Source: CAWJFJ01 sp963800065 (GTDB taxonomy: Bacteria; Actinomycetota; Acidimicrobiia; Acidimicrobiales; UBA8190). From it: 64,000 nt of DNA. Under the pieces are notes generated by a model. The model did not search any database. It was not told the DNA's origin and worked only from the letters and a program-made list of their open reading frames with translations. The position numbers were made by a program, and so were the translations under genes. The stretch spans positions 186,001 to 250,000 of the forward strand of contig CAWCZO010000008.1 of the NCBI GenBank assembly GCA_963800065.1, given 5' to 3'. Position 1 is the first letter of the stretch. Every line of letters starts with the position of its first letter. This document shows positions 1 to 9,105 of this stretch, piece by piece.

Positions 1-427
1 CGGGATCGTCCGGCGGTCCGGGGAGCGTAATCACCGTTCCGTCACGCCGGGCGGCGGCGACGGTCAAGAGCAGCCCCTCACGATGTCGTTGCTTCATGCA
101 GTCGATCCCGCATCCACCTTCGGTCGGGACCAGCGCCGCGTTCAAGACCACCGAGCTCACGCGGGCACCGAGGGCGGCGACCACCCCGGGCACGACCAGC
201 CCTCCGGACGAGTGCGCGACGAGAATGAACGGTTCCGGCAGCGCGGCCGCCTCGACGTCGGCGACGATCGAGGCAGCCTCGTCCTCAACCGACAGTGTGG
301 CCAGGTTGGCGACTTTCCCAGCTCGACCGGGCAGGTCCACGGCGAGCACGGGTCGATCGAGAAAGGGAAGGAGCCTGTCCCAGAAGCGTGCGGTCGCACC
401 TCCGCCGTGAATGAGGACGAACGTCAT
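1..427 (-). CDS. alpha/beta hydrolase, N-terminal part (cut by window edge)
   Basis: Reading the minus strand from the ATG at 427 gives MTFVLIHGGGATARFWDRLL, the first strand and oxyanion HGGG of the alpha/beta hydrolase fold. It is followed by LAVDLPGR and then the nucleophile elbow VAHSSGG, where the serine after AHS is the expected nucleophile. The frame stays open to base 1, so the acid and histidine of the triad lie outside the window. The family includes esterases, lipases and haloalkane dehalogenases; the substrate cannot be told from this half. Not visible as a complete ORF only because it runs off the edge. Confidence 0.85.
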   Translation of the reverse strand, partial: MTFVLIHGGGATARFWDRLLPFLDRPVLAVDLPGRAGKVANLATLSVEDEAASIVADVEAAALPEPFILVAHSSGGLVVPGVVAALGARVSSVVLNAALVPTEGGCGIDCMKQRHREGLLLTVAAARRDGTVITLPGPPDDP

Positions 428-487
428 CGGCGACCCGCATCGGACGGAACCGGCATGAGAGGTGAGGCTAGACGTGACTCGACGCGG

Positions 488-739
488 TCAGCGGCATTTC
501 GGGGTTGTCGGATCAGACGCCACGGATCTGCTCCGACCTGGCCTCCGAACCGCGTCGATCCAGAGAACCAAGAATGACAAGGCGACGACCAGCGGTGTCC
601 AACTGGGCAGTGTCTGGGCAGCGGCTTCCTTCGAGGCGCGGGGGACGTACGCCGTTGACGAGGCGAATTGCACGGTCTGGGTCACCGATGCGCCTCTGTT
701 CCAATGTGCGCAACCCTTATGGGCACGGATCCCGAGCAT
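488..739 (-). CDS. possible small single-pass membrane protein
   Basis: An 83-codon frame (ATG at 739) whose C-terminal third holds one clear hydrophobic segment, TPLVVALSFLVLWIDAV, followed by basic residues RRPGRSR, which fits a membrane anchor with a cytosolic tail. It sits between the divergent alpha/beta hydrolase and the flavoprotein gene. The N-terminal half has no recognisable domain and the true start is uncertain because the frame is open far upstream, antisense to the flavoprotein gene. It could be a chance frame. Confidence 0.3.
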   Translation of the reverse strand: MLGIRAHKGCAHWNRGASVTQTVQFASSTAYVPRASKEAAAQTLPSWTPLVVALSFLVLWIDAVRRPGRSRSVASDPTTPKCR

Positions 740-814
740 CGCTCCGCCGACCGAACGCCGCCCCCGACTTCGTAGACTCCGGTTGATGACTGACAGGGCG
801 AATCTCAACCGGGC

Positions 815-2272
815 GTGCTGGTGGCCACGGGCGAGTGCGTGAGGCCGCTCTCCCTGGGCGAGGTCTCTTCTTTCGATCTGGAGACCGACGTCCTGGTGGC
901 CGGCTTTGGCGCGGCAGGGTCTTGCGCCGCACACGCCGCCCGGGAGGTCGGTGCCGAGGTGCTGGTGGCCGAGCGCGCCTCGGGGGCGGGAGGCGCGGCA
1001 GCTTTGTCCGAGGGCATCGTGTATCTGGGCGGTGGCACGCCGGTACAGACCGCCTGCGGGTTCGAGGACTCCGTCGACAACATGGTGCGATACCTGCTGG
1101 CGGCCTGCGGCCCGGAGCCCGATGAGGCGAAAGTCGTCGCCTACGCCGAGGCCAGTGTCGGCCACTTCGGCTGGCTGGTGGGGCGGGGTGTGGAGTACGA
1201 CGCCCGACTCGACCTCGAGACTCAGATGGCTTCCTCTGGGACGGAGGGACTCGTGTGGTCCGGCGGCGAGGACGCATGGCCATTCAACGAGATCGCCGTA
1301 CCCGCCCCCCGAGGTCACCTGGCCAAGACCAAACGCTCGACGGGGTGGCTCCTCATGCAGAAGCTGGCCGGCGCGGCTGTCACGGCGGGGGCGGACGTCT
1401 CCTACGACACCCGCGTCGAGCGCCTCATCGTCGATGACGGCCGCGTGGTCGGGGCGGTGGCCACCCGATACGGGGAGCGGGTGATGGTCAAGGCTTACCG
1501 GGGCGTGGTTCTCACGGCCGGGGGGTTCATCTGGAATGACGAGATGTTGCGGCGTCACGCGCCGACGCTCCTCCTCGGGACCTGGAAGGTCGGGACCGAG
1601 GCAGACGACGGCCGGGGGATCGAGATGGCCCAGGCAGTGGGGGCTCGGGTCAAGAACATGCACGCCGGGGAAGTGTCACTCCCGATCATCCCGCCGCGTC
1701 GGCTGATCGAAGGAATCATCGTCGACGGCAACGGCCAGCGCTTCATCAACGAGGACACCTACATGGGCCGGGTCGGCCAGGCCGCTCTCTACGAACGCGA
1801 CGCCACGTGCTTCCTGGTGATCGACGAAGCCGGTTACGAACCCAACTGGATGGGCCTCGAGGCCTCGTGGGTGTGCGAAACGGTGGCGGAGCTCGAGACG
1901 GAGATGGGCGTTCCTGTGGGTTCACTCGAAGCGACCCTGGGGCTCTACAACCGCCATGCCGCGCTCGGAGCCGACCCGGTGTTCCACAAGCGGCCCGAGC
2001 GGGTACGACCGCTCGGGCCGCCTCTGGGAGCCTTCGATCTACGTCGGGGATCCGCTCCCTACGCCCCCTTCACGCTCGGCGGTCTCGAGACGACCGTCGC
2101 AGGCGAGGTCCTGGACCTCTCGGGTGTCCCCATCCCGGGGTTGTTCGCAGCCGGGCGCAGTACCTCGGGGATCTGCTCCTTCGGGTACGCCTCAGGGCTT
2201 TCGCTCGGCGACTCGACTCTTTTCGGACGTTTCGCCGGAGCGACGGCGGCGAATTCGGCGACAGTCATCTGA
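815..2272 (+). CDS. FAD-dependent oxidoreductase, fumarate reductase / 3-ketosteroid dehydrogenase-like
   Basis: The product is 485 aa. Near residue 26 it has the dinucleotide-binding motif VLVAGFGAAGSCAA, with the ribose-binding glutamate in VLVAERASGAGG. The C-terminus has the FAD-closing block GLFAAGRSTSGICSFGYASG. This layout is the FAD_binding_2 family (fumarate reductase/succinate dehydrogenase flavoprotein, 3-ketosteroid Δ1-dehydrogenase, fumarate-reductase-like enzymes of sterol and aromatic catabolism). It is soluble, with no membrane segment. A GTG start is used; a second GTG lies 24 bases downstream. The substrate is not determined. Steroid or cyclic-ketone dehydrogenation would fit the FadE34-like and Rieske genes elsewhere in the window, but that is inference. 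Confidence 0.85.
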   Translation: MLVATGECVRPLSLGEVSSFDLETDVLVAGFGAAGSCAAHAAREVGAEVLVAERASGAGGAAALSEGIVYLGGGTPVQTACGFEDSVDNMVRYLLAACGPEPDEAKVVAYAEASVGHFGWLVGRGVEYDARLDLETQMASSGTEGLVWSGGEDAWPFNEIAVPAPRGHLAKTKRSTGWLLMQKLAGAAVTAGADVSYDTRVERLIVDDGRVVGAVATRYGERVMVKAYRGVVLTAGGFIWNDEMLRRHAPTLLLGTWKVGTEADDGRGIEMAQAVGARVKNMHAGEVSLPIIPPRRLIEGIIVDGNGQRFINEDTYMGRVGQAALYERDATCFLVIDEAGYEPNWMGLEASWVCETVAELETEMGVPVGSLEATLGLYNRHAALGADPVFHKRPERVRPLGPPLGAFDLRRGSAPYAPFTLGGLETTVAGEVLDLSGVPIPGLFAAGRSTSGICSFGYASGLSLGDSTLFGRFAGATAANSATVI

Positions 2273-2337
2273 TGACGGTGTCGTGCCCATACGGAAACGG
2301 CGTCAGCTGATTGTCGCCGTCCTTGCCCTGGTTGCGG

Positions 2338-2661
2338 TCACCAGACCGCTCCGAGGCTCTCGAGGGACTCGATGTAGGTCCGCTCCTCATCGGTGAGATC
2401 CATGAACTGGATCCCGACTCTCCTTCCGTCGTTCTTCAACGACTCGGAGTAGCGGACCACCCCGGCGATGTGGACCGCCAGAACGATCCGGCACCCGGAA
2501 GACTCCCGCTCGGTGGCGTCGAGAAGTTCGACGCCGGCCCCAGCCGAGGACACGTCGACGATACGGCAATCACGCCAGCCTTGGTCGGGGTCGTCCTCGA
2601 CCATGTACTTGCCCTTCCAATCCGTGAATTGTCGGGGCAGGAGCCTCCGTCGTGCCTGCAT
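2338..2661 (-). CDS. PilZ domain protein (c-di-GMP effector)
   Basis: 107 aa from the ATG at 2661, which has AGAAGGGTGG just upstream; an in-frame ATG at 2679 is the alternative. The N-terminus carries ARRRLLPRQ, matching the RxxxR half of the PilZ c-di-GMP site. The second half is DVSSAGAGVEL (D/NxSxxG). Nothing else is fused to the domain, so it is a single-domain PilZ receptor. It ends LESLGAVW, close to the end of the second PilZ protein in this window (STMELMKVAW at 24303), so the two are probably paralogues. The output target is unknown. Confidence 0.82.
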   Translation of the reverse strand: MQARRRLLPRQFTDWKGKYMVEDDPDQGWRDCRIVDVSSAGAGVELLDATERESSGCRIVLAVHIAGVVRYSESLKNDGRRVGIQFMDLTDEERTYIESLESLGAVW

Positions 2662-2862
2662 CGCGCCACCCTTCTCCATGGGGACGGTGCGTACTTCCAC
2701 GAGGTCTAGCGTCCGAGGCGTATCGCCCAATCCGGCTGGTCTTCCGGTCCGATCATCGGCATGCAGGGAATCGGACTTGAGAGATCTCTCACGGGCACGG
2801 CCCGGAGCCATGCCTCCACGATGACTTCTGCTCGGATGAGCCGACCTGACGAGTCGGCTGCC

Positions 2863-3741
2863 TCAGTCGCCCCCGGCGCCGTTCGGCCAGCCCTCTTGAA
2901 ACATTTCGATCGGATCGCGGAGGTCGAACATGCCGAGATAGCCCCCGCCGCGTTCGATGGCATCGTGCACGGCGTAGCCCAACACCTCCTGGCACCGTCG
3001 GGGCAGCTGGCTGGCCGTCTCCGGGGGTACGGCGAGGTAGTTGTTCTCCTCCGTGCGCAACCAGCCCAACGTGTAGGACAGGTGAACGCCGCGGCGTGGC
3101 TCGGTACCCGAGTGGGCACCCCCGCCATGGAACGTCGAACCCAGATAGACGATCGCCGAGCCGGCCGGCATCTCGGCGGCGACCGCTTCATCGTCGGTCG
3201 GGTATCGACCCCTCTCCCACCGGTGGCTCCCCGGAAAGACACGGGTGGCGCCGTTGTCAGGGGTGAAATCGACCAAGGCGATCACCGAGGCCAGCTGCAG
3301 CTCGGGTTTGGGTTCGGGCACCAGGTTCCACACGATCTCGTCCCGGTGCCAGAACTGGTCTCCAGCACCGGGGAGACGCTCCAGGAGGTGGGCCAGATTG
3401 AGCTGATAGCGGGCGCACGACGGTCCCAGGACGCTGTCGCACACGGCCAAGAGAAGCGGATGGATCATGACTTCGGTGGCAAAGGTGGGCGATTTTCCCG
3501 CCAGGCCCGAGACATGGCGGGTCTGGGCGTGGAAGATCTGCACCCCGGGATTGAGATGACGCATGTCAGGGTCGGCCCGGTCGACGAAAGGCTGGACCTC
3601 CGCATTGATCGCCCGGACGACGTCTGAAGAAAGCAGATTGTCGATGATCACCGCTCCGTCGTGCAGCAGGGCGCCAACGACCTGCTCGACCGGTGCGTCA
3701 GCTTCGAGCCGTCGGAGCTGACCGTGATGACCTGCTGACAT
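2863..3741 (-). CDS. phytanoyl-CoA dioxygenase (PhyH) family protein
   Basis: 292 aa, with RBS AAGGGAGGG directly before the ATG. It is a 2-oxoglutarate/Fe(II) oxygenase of the PhyH family. The iron ligands are seen as HxD in FWHRDEIVW (about residue 132) and the distal histidine in STFHGGGAHSG (about residue 207), followed by EPRRGVHLSYTLGW with the 2-oxoglutarate-binding arginine. PGSHRWERGRY is the conserved PGSH block. Likely role: hydroxylation of a fatty acyl or secondary-metabolite substrate; the substrate is not predictable. It stands alone on the minus strand between PilZ and the ABC operon. Confidence 0.85.
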   Translation of the reverse strand: MSAGHHGQLRRLEADAPVEQVVGALLHDGAVIIDNLLSSDVVRAINAEVQPFVDRADPDMRHLNPGVQIFHAQTRHVSGLAGKSPTFATEVMIHPLLLAVCDSVLGPSCARYQLNLAHLLERLPGAGDQFWHRDEIVWNLVPEPKPELQLASVIALVDFTPDNGATRVFPGSHRWERGRYPTDDEAVAAEMPAGSAIVYLGSTFHGGGAHSGTEPRRGVHLSYTLGWLRTEENNYLAVPPETASQLPRRCQEVLGYAVHDAIERGGGYLGMFDLRDPIEMFQEGWPNGAGGD

Positions 3742-3790
3742 GTCCCTCCCTTTGTCCTCGCTCAGTCTGCCACGTCAAGAGAATCGTCGG

Positions 3791-4798
3791 TCAAGCTCGC
3801 CAGCGCCGGACGGCCCAGAGTGTCAAGCCGAACAGAACAAGTGAGGCCGCAACATAGATGCCCGCTTCACTCCACTGCAGTGGCCAGTAACGACTGGCCG
3901 ACTGGTAGAACGATCCCATCTCGACATGATGTGATGCCAGGCAGCGGAGATAGGACGCGTAGCTGTCGTTGTGATTTTGGCAGCGTTGGGCGATCTCGGA
4001 GGCCGAACTGGGGCTCACGACTCCCGGTGAGAGTCGGATGCCGAAACCGAGACTCCAAGCGGGCTGGCTCAACACGCTCTGGGCTTGGACTGCCACGGAC
4101 GTCCCGTTCGGGATTGTTGTCTGTGGTACGAACACAGGAGAGAAGAGCCGGTATGGCCGGACGTTGGTTACCATGAGAACCGCGGCTGCGGTGTACCCGA
4201 TGACGGTACCGACAACGGCCCACACCGTTCGCCGGAGGATGGCTCCGAGGGCGGCGGCCAAGGCAAAAGCGAACAGGGTGTAGGCGATCGGGACAACTCC
4301 GGTGATCCCGAAGAGGCGGGGAGCTATCCGGTCCGTCCCGGGCACCGCCCTCGTCTCGAGGAAGTTCACGAGCACGTGGCTTGACCACCACTGGACGACC
4401 ACCTGGAACAGTGTCACAAGAGCCGCGGCGCCGAGTGCCACCACCAACCACTTGATGAGGAGCCACTTCGTTCGGGAGATGGTCTGTGTCCAGGCCAGGC
4501 GGTTGGTGTTGTTCTGAAGCTCTCCGGCGACCAGCGGGGCGCCGAGAACGAGTCCCAGGACACACGGGACCAGGAAAAGCAGCACATCCAGGTATCCGGC
4601 CTGGTTCTGGAACGAGAACCAGCCGTGGGAGACGCCGTTGCAGAGGACGAGGCTCCTCACACAACCGCTGCGTCCCTGGGTGCGCCTTGCCACCTCGAAA
4701 GAGTGCGCCACGACGACCATCCACACGGCGAGGACGACGAGCGTGCCTCCCGCCACAGCGAGGGCGAGTCGATGACGGCGCCACGCCACCCAGATCAC
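3791..4798 (-). CDS. ABC-2 type transporter permease
   Basis: 335 aa from a GTG at 4798 that overlaps the ATPase stop by 4 bp (GTGA), which decides this start over the longer open frame upstream. There are about six hydrophobic segments: a first near residue 13–33 (LALAVAGGTLVVLAVWMVVV), a large extracellular loop, VLLFLVPCVLGLVLGAPLVA, two in the middle, VVGTVIGYTAAAVLMV, and a final IYVAASLVLFGLTLWAV followed by RRWRA. This is the usual layout of permeases paired with YtrA-regulated ATPases. It is the third gene of the GntR–ATPase–permease operon, probably an exporter of a cell-envelope-active compound (inference). Confidence 0.85.
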   Translation of the reverse strand: MIWVAWRRHRLALAVAGGTLVVLAVWMVVVAHSFEVARRTQGRSGCVRSLVLCNGVSHGWFSFQNQAGYLDVLLFLVPCVLGLVLGAPLVAGELQNNTNRLAWTQTISRTKWLLIKWLVVALGAAALVTLFQVVVQWWSSHVLVNFLETRAVPGTDRIAPRLFGITGVVPIAYTLFAFALAAALGAILRRTVWAVVGTVIGYTAAAVLMVTNVRPYRLFSPVFVPQTTIPNGTSVAVQAQSVLSQPAWSLGFGIRLSPGVVSPSSASEIAQRCQNHNDSYASYLRCLASHHVEMGSFYQSASRYWPLQWSEAGIYVAASLVLFGLTLWAVRRWRA

Positions 4799-5700
4799 GA
4801 CAGCCCCCCCGGCTCGGAGACCTCGTCGACGGGTGAGATGCCCGGGATGGGAACCTGCTGGGCCAGATAGGCCAGAACGATCTCGTCCAGTCCCGGCTCG
4901 AGGTCCTGCCAATCGGGACCGACATGCGGGGCCGATCCGCGCACCAGGAGCGTCGTCTGCCGACCCGTCGTAGCCGAGGAGATCACGTCGACTCCTGCAG
5001 GCGATTCCCCGACCCGAGGGCCGACAAGGACCCGGTGATTGGTCAACAACCACTCGATCGATCCGGCGATTTGCACGTGGGAGGTCGAAAGGATGATGAG
5101 GTGGTCACACACCGGTTCGAGCTCGCTCACGATGTGCGATGAAAGGAGGACCGTCGTCCCCCTCTCGGCCACGGTTCCCATGAGGGTCGAGAGAAGCTGA
5201 CGACGGGCCAAGGGATCGAGGTTCGCCACGGGCTCGTCCAGGAGAAGGAGATCGGGCTGTTTGCCCATGCATACCGTGAGGGCCACCTCCGCCTGTTGGC
5301 CCAGAGAGAGCCTGCTGATCCTGTCCTTCATCGAGATGCCGAGATCGTCGAGCCACTGCCTTGCCGACACGCCGTCCCAGGTCGGATTCAAGCGCTTGCC
5401 CAGGTTGAGCATGTCCTCCACCCGGAAGCCGGCGTACAGCGGGCGTAGCTGATCGAAGTAGCCGATCCGGTCGAGGTGTGCTGTGGAGTTCGGGCGAACC
5501 TCCTGACCGAAGATGCTCACCATCCCGGTCGTGGGTCGTGAGATTCCGGCCGCCAGTCGTAAGAGAGTCGACTTTCCGGCGCCGTTCGGACCGACGAGAC
5601 CGGTGATGCTCCCTTCGGGCACGGTCAGGCTGCAATCACGCAATCCCCAGGTCGTACGATAACGGCGGCCGAGCCCGACCGTTTCGAGCGCAACTGTCAT
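4795..5700 (-). CDS. ABC transporter ATP-binding protein
   Basis: 301 aa. Walker A GPNGAGKST, Q-loop region FDQLRPLY, signature LSLGQQAEV, Walker B LLLLDEP and the switch histidine in LLSSHIVSELE are all present in order. The ATG overlaps the stop of the regulator gene by 4 bp (ATGA at 5700–5697) and is preceded by AAGGAGGGG. The C-terminal ~80 aa after the ATPase core is the variable extension seen in ABC-2 exporters. It should pair with the adjacent permease. Confidence 0.92.
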   Translation of the reverse strand: MTVALETVGLGRRYRTTWGLRDCSLTVPEGSITGLVGPNGAGKSTLLRLAAGISRPTTGMVSIFGQEVRPNSTAHLDRIGYFDQLRPLYAGFRVEDMLNLGKRLNPTWDGVSARQWLDDLGISMKDRISRLSLGQQAEVALTVCMGKQPDLLLLDEPVANLDPLARRQLLSTLMGTVAERGTTVLLSSHIVSELEPVCDHLIILSTSHVQIAGSIEWLLTNHRVLVGPRVGESPAGVDVISSATTGRQTTLLVRGSAPHVGPDWQDLEPGLDEIVLAYLAQQVPIPGISPVDEVSEPGGLS

Positions 5701-6101
5701 CGTGGCCCCTCCTTGTCTGACGAACGCAGCGTTTCGGCGACGAGGGCGGAAATCGCTTCCTCGCCGAGGCCGGCCTCCCGGGCCGAGCGCATCCACTTCT
5801 CGAGTTGGCGCTGCAACGACTTCTGCTGCTCCGGGACCCTGGCCAGAGCGCGGGTGACGAATGTGCCGCTTCCGGGCCGGCCTTCGGTGAGTCCCTGCTG
5901 TTCGAGATCCCGATAGGCGCGGTGCACGGTGTTGGGGTTGATGGCGATCTGCTTGACCACGTCGCGGACGGTCGGGAGTTGATCTCCGGGTCGGAGAAGA
6001 CCCAGCCGTAGAGCCTGTCGGACCTGGTCGACGAGTTGGCGGTAGGCGGGCACGCCCGACCTGGGGTCGAGCCGGAACTGAATCATCGACTCCGACGCCA
6101 T
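5697..6101 (-). CDS. GntR family transcriptional regulator, YtrA subfamily
   Basis: 134 aa: a winged-helix GntR domain (PAYRQLVDQVRQAL ... LPTVRDVVKQIAINPNTVHRAYRDLEQQGL ... GSGTFV) followed by only about 50 aa, the short C-terminus that defines YtrA-type regulators. Members of this group sit first in an operon with ABC transporter genes and repress it, as here. The gene has no room for a leader: the ATG lies seven bases after the -10 hexamer. Confidence 0.92.
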   Translation of the reverse strand: MASESMIQFRLDPRSGVPAYRQLVDQVRQALRLGLLRPGDQLPTVRDVVKQIAINPNTVHRAYRDLEQQGLTEGRPGSGTFVTRALARVPEQQKSLQRQLEKWMRSAREAGLGEEAISALVAETLRSSDKEGPR

Positions 6102-6137
6102 ACGTATGAATATACTAGAAGATTAGTACAATTACAA
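6101..6137 (-). promoter_or_regulatory. promoter and probable operator of the YtrA-type operon (leaderless)
   Basis: On the minus strand, TTGTAA (6137–6132), a 17-bp spacer, then TATATT (6114–6109), and seven bases later the ATG of the regulator. The transcript should therefore start at or next to the A of the ATG. The spacer contains the inverted repeat TACTA–ATCTTC–TAGTA, and a second dyad GTAT..ATAC overlaps the -10 and start. These are plausible autoregulatory operators. The stretch is strikingly AT-rich against its surroundings. Confidence 0.7.
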
Positions 6138-6239
6138 GGGCCTGGGTGCTCGGTTCGGAGCCACCTAAGCTCCCGACGAGATGTCCAGCCTCCTGTTCGC
6201 CGAGCACGGCGCTTTGGTCCACCCGTGGGCAGCGGCCTC

Positions 6240-6941
6240 ATGATCCTGAACGAGGAGCAGCAAGCCGGCGGCGAGCTCCTGATTTCGCGGGCCGGAGATC
6301 ACGTGGTGGTCACCCTCAATCGGCCGGCGCGTCGAAATGCGTTGTCGGTAGCGCTTCGCGATTCCATCAGTGACGCGCTGGCCGAGCTGGCGGAGGACAC
6401 CTCCGTCAAGGCTGTGGTCGTCACCGGAACCGGGACGGTATTCTCAGCAGGGTTCGACCTGAAGGAATTTGATCGGGCCGCTGTCGACGACGCTTTCGCG
6501 CAGGAGCTTTGGACCTCGAGCGACCGCTTCCACCACGCCGTGCTCTCCTTCCCGCTTCCCCTTCTGGCGGCGGTCAACGGTCCTGCCGTCGCTGGCGGCT
6601 TCGACCTGGCGGTCATGTCCGATCTGCGGATCGCGTCGAGCTCAGCGCATTTCTCTCATCCGGAGCGGTCGTTCGGCGACATGGTCTATGGCCCGCTGCA
6701 CGATCTGGTGGGTGGCGCGGTTGCACGAGAGCTGACCATCGGCGGCCGCGAGCTCACGGCGCGCGAGGCCATGGCCGTCCATCTTGTGAGCGCCGTGGTA
6801 GAACCGGCCAACCTCATGGAGAGGGTCGTGGAGATGGTGGATCGTGTGTGCATCGCTCCGAGAGATGTTCTTGTGCGGACGAAGGCAAAGGCCCTTCGAC
6901 GTGCCCGGGTGGACCCATCGAGCCCGACGCTCGATCTGTAA
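6240..6941 (+). CDS. enoyl-CoA hydratase/isomerase family protein
   Basis: 233 aa from the ATG at 6240. Crotonase-fold landmarks: VVVTLNRPARRNALS at the N-terminus, VFSAGFDLKEF forming the first oxyanion-hole loop, and AAVNGPAVAGGFDLAVMSDLRIAS for the second. The segment that usually carries the catalytic glutamates reads SHPERSFGDMVYGPLHDLVG, so the second glutamate of classical hydratases may be missing and the reaction could be isomerase- or hydrolase-like. It is followed by the nitronate monooxygenase gene 112 bp downstream on the same strand. Confidence 0.85.
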   Translation: MILNEEQQAGGELLISRAGDHVVVTLNRPARRNALSVALRDSISDALAELAEDTSVKAVVVTGTGTVFSAGFDLKEFDRAAVDDAFAQELWTSSDRFHHAVLSFPLPLLAAVNGPAVAGGFDLAVMSDLRIASSSAHFSHPERSFGDMVYGPLHDLVGGAVARELTIGGRELTAREAMAVHLVSAVVEPANLMERVVEMVDRVCIAPRDVLVRTKAKALRRARVDPSSPTLDL

Positions 6942-7053
6942 CCGTGGAGCGGGTCAGGCCCTTCCGAGCTCGGTGATCACCGAGGGAACGCCCCCCGTCC
7001 GGTGTCGAGAGCCGGCGACCATTGTCGGACGAGGTGTCCCGCGGGGCGTAACA

Positions 7054-8031
7054 ATGGAGTCTGTGGCATTTCGGACGAGGTTCACCGAGCTGATGGAGGT
7101 CGCCCATCCGATTGCGTTGGCGCCCATGGGGGGCGCAGCCGGTGGAGCGCTGGCCGCCGCCGTCTCCAACGGTGGCGGCGTGGGATTGGTCGGTGGTGGC
7201 CGCGAAGGCCCTGAGTGGCTGAAGCGGGAGTTGGGGATCGTGGTCGAGGAGACCGACAAGCCGTGGGGCATCGGTTTCCAGACCTGGTCGGCCACCGTCG
7301 AGGTGATCGAGCTCGCCCTCGAGTATCGACCCCACGCGGTGATGCTGTCGTTTGGCGATCCCACGGTTCTCGCCGAACCGGTGATCGATGCTGGCATTCC
7401 CCTGATCATCCAGGTCACCGACCTCGACGAGACGACCACGGCGTTGGAACTCGGCGCCGACGTGATCGTGGCGCAGGGCGCCGAAGCGGGCGGCCACACG
7501 GGTGGGCGCGCCACACTCCCTTTCGTGCCGATCGTGGTCGATCTCGTTGCTCCCACGCCGGTGCTGGCGGCAGGCGGGATCGCTGACGGGAGAGGTATCG
7601 CCGCCGCCCTCTCGCTGGGTGCCGCCGGGGCGCTCATGGGAACCCGCTTTCAGGTCACCGCCGAGGCGCTCGTCGGCGCCGAGGTGACCAAGGCGATCAT
7701 CGAGGGTCGGGGCGAAGACACCGAGCGGAGCCGGATCCTCGACATCGCCCGTGGCGCGCCGTGGCCAGCGCGCTACCCCGCTCGCACGATACGTAACGCC
7801 TTCCTTGATCGGTGGCGTGGCCGGGAATCCGAACTTCAATCAGACGAGGATGCCAAGGCCTCCTTTCGAGAGGCGGCCCAGCGGGGTGACCCCGACGTTC
7901 TCCCGGTTTGGGCGAGCGAGTCGATCGATCTCATCACCGAGGTGGTCCCCGCCGCCGACCTCGTCGCGCTCCTGGCGATCGAGGCGGAGGAGGCGCTAAC
8001 TCGGGCATGGCAGGCGGTCATTTCGACGTAG
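7054..8031 (+). CDS. nitronate monooxygenase / 2-nitropropane dioxygenase family
   Basis: 325 aa. An FMN-binding TIM barrel with IALAPMGGAAGGALAAAVS at the start, the conserved QGAEAGGHTGG loop that carries the catalytic histidine, and the phosphate-binding VLAAGGIADGRGIAAAL and GALMGTRF. The family oxidises alkyl nitronates with oxygen; many actinobacterial paralogues sit among acyl-CoA genes and probably have other substrates. The ATG at 7054 is chosen because the family begins a few residues before the PIALAPM strand; the longer upstream frame has no domain. Confidence 0.9.
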   Translation: MESVAFRTRFTELMEVAHPIALAPMGGAAGGALAAAVSNGGGVGLVGGGREGPEWLKRELGIVVEETDKPWGIGFQTWSATVEVIELALEYRPHAVMLSFGDPTVLAEPVIDAGIPLIIQVTDLDETTTALELGADVIVAQGAEAGGHTGGRATLPFVPIVVDLVAPTPVLAAGGIADGRGIAAALSLGAAGALMGTRFQVTAEALVGAEVTKAIIEGRGEDTERSRILDIARGAPWPARYPARTIRNAFLDRWRGRESELQSDEDAKASFREAAQRGDPDVLPVWASESIDLITEVVPAADLVALLAIEAEEALTRAWQAVIST

Positions 8032-8065
8032 TCGTCGTCGGAGATGTCGCCGGCCTTCCATTTCA

Positions 8066-9066
8066 TTACGGTTTCACACCGGGAGTCGGAAGATGCTCAC
8101 CGGCACGAAGATAAGCAACCGTATCGCGAAAAGTGTCGAACAGTGGTCGGTACTGCATCCCGAGGTCGGCCAACGTGGCGGAGTCGTCAGTGGGTACGCC
8201 GCTGGTCATGATGATCGCGGCCTCCTCGGACAGGGGCACGTCGACTGCCTCCCCCCGAGCCCGTTGCGCGTCGAACTGGCGGCCAAGGTCAATCATCTCC
8301 TCGACCGTGACGACGTGGCCACGCAGATCGACGCCGGCGGCCTCGCCGAGAACCGCCGTCCACTCTGCCCAGGTCACGAATTGCCCCCCGGCGAGGTAAT
8401 GCCTCGGACCTCGATCGGGTTCGGTCGCTCTGGCCAGCAGCTCGGCGACATCGCGCACATCCACGACACCAAGGCCACCCGGGGGCACGAGCATCATCGA
8501 GCCCAGGGCCCCAGGATGGCACCGAAACTGCCGTCGAGGTGCGGAGCGTTCGGACCGTAGACCCCGCCCAGGGTGAAGCTGGTCACCGGGTCGCCGGCCG
8601 TCTGGCGTTCACGCACAGCTAGCTCTGCGTCACGTTTTGACCTGCCGTAGGCCGACAGCGGTTCGGCCAAGGCTGATGAGGGCGTCAGGACGGAATCACG
8701 GCTCGGGAGGAACACCGCCAGCGTCGACGTGTAGATGATCGGATCCGTGCCGGCGGCCAGCGCTTCGGTGAGCACCGTCCGGGTTCCGACGACGTTGACG
8801 TCCGTCGTCTGCCCAACCCCGTCCGCCACTCCGATCTGGGCGGCCGTGTGGACGACGGCGTTACAGCCGTCGAGCGCAGCTGCCACGGAAGGCGGGTCCG
8901 CGACGTCACCCCGGACTACCTCAGCGGTGACGCCGAGCGGCTCGAGGATGCCGGCCAGCCGTTCGGGGGTCCGAGCGAGCACTCTGACCTCATGTCCTCG
9001 ACGGGTCAGGGCCGCGACGGTGTGCGAGCCTATGAATCCCGTCCCACCGGTGACAAGCACATGCAT
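8066..9066 (-). pseudogene. NAD-dependent epimerase/dehydratase, frameshifted
   Basis: Two adjoining minus-strand frames make one extended-SDR protein. The first (9066–8494) has MHVLVTGGTGFIGSH (TGxxGxxG) and SAYGRSKRDAE (YxxxK) and ends GAILGPWAR. The second (8497–8066) begins MMLVPPGGLGVVDVRDVAELLA, the next conserved block. Joining them as GAILGALGSMMLVPP needs one extra base at the GGGG run near 8505. Either one G was lost from the gene or it is a sequencing error; the rest shows no decay. It is the last gene of the minus-strand operon with the Rieske and DapB-like genes, where a sterol- or sugar-type dehydrogenase would fit. Confidence 0.8.
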
Positions 9067-9105
9067 CAGAGCAACTCCGGGCGCGGTTCGCCGGCTACCG
9101 GATAC

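Noticed and set aside
488..1663. Long minus-strand frame opposite the flavoprotein gene
   Set aside because: Its upper part is Arg/Pro/His-rich antisense of a clear FAD enzyme; only the last ~80 codons, beyond that gene, were kept as a weak small-protein candidate.
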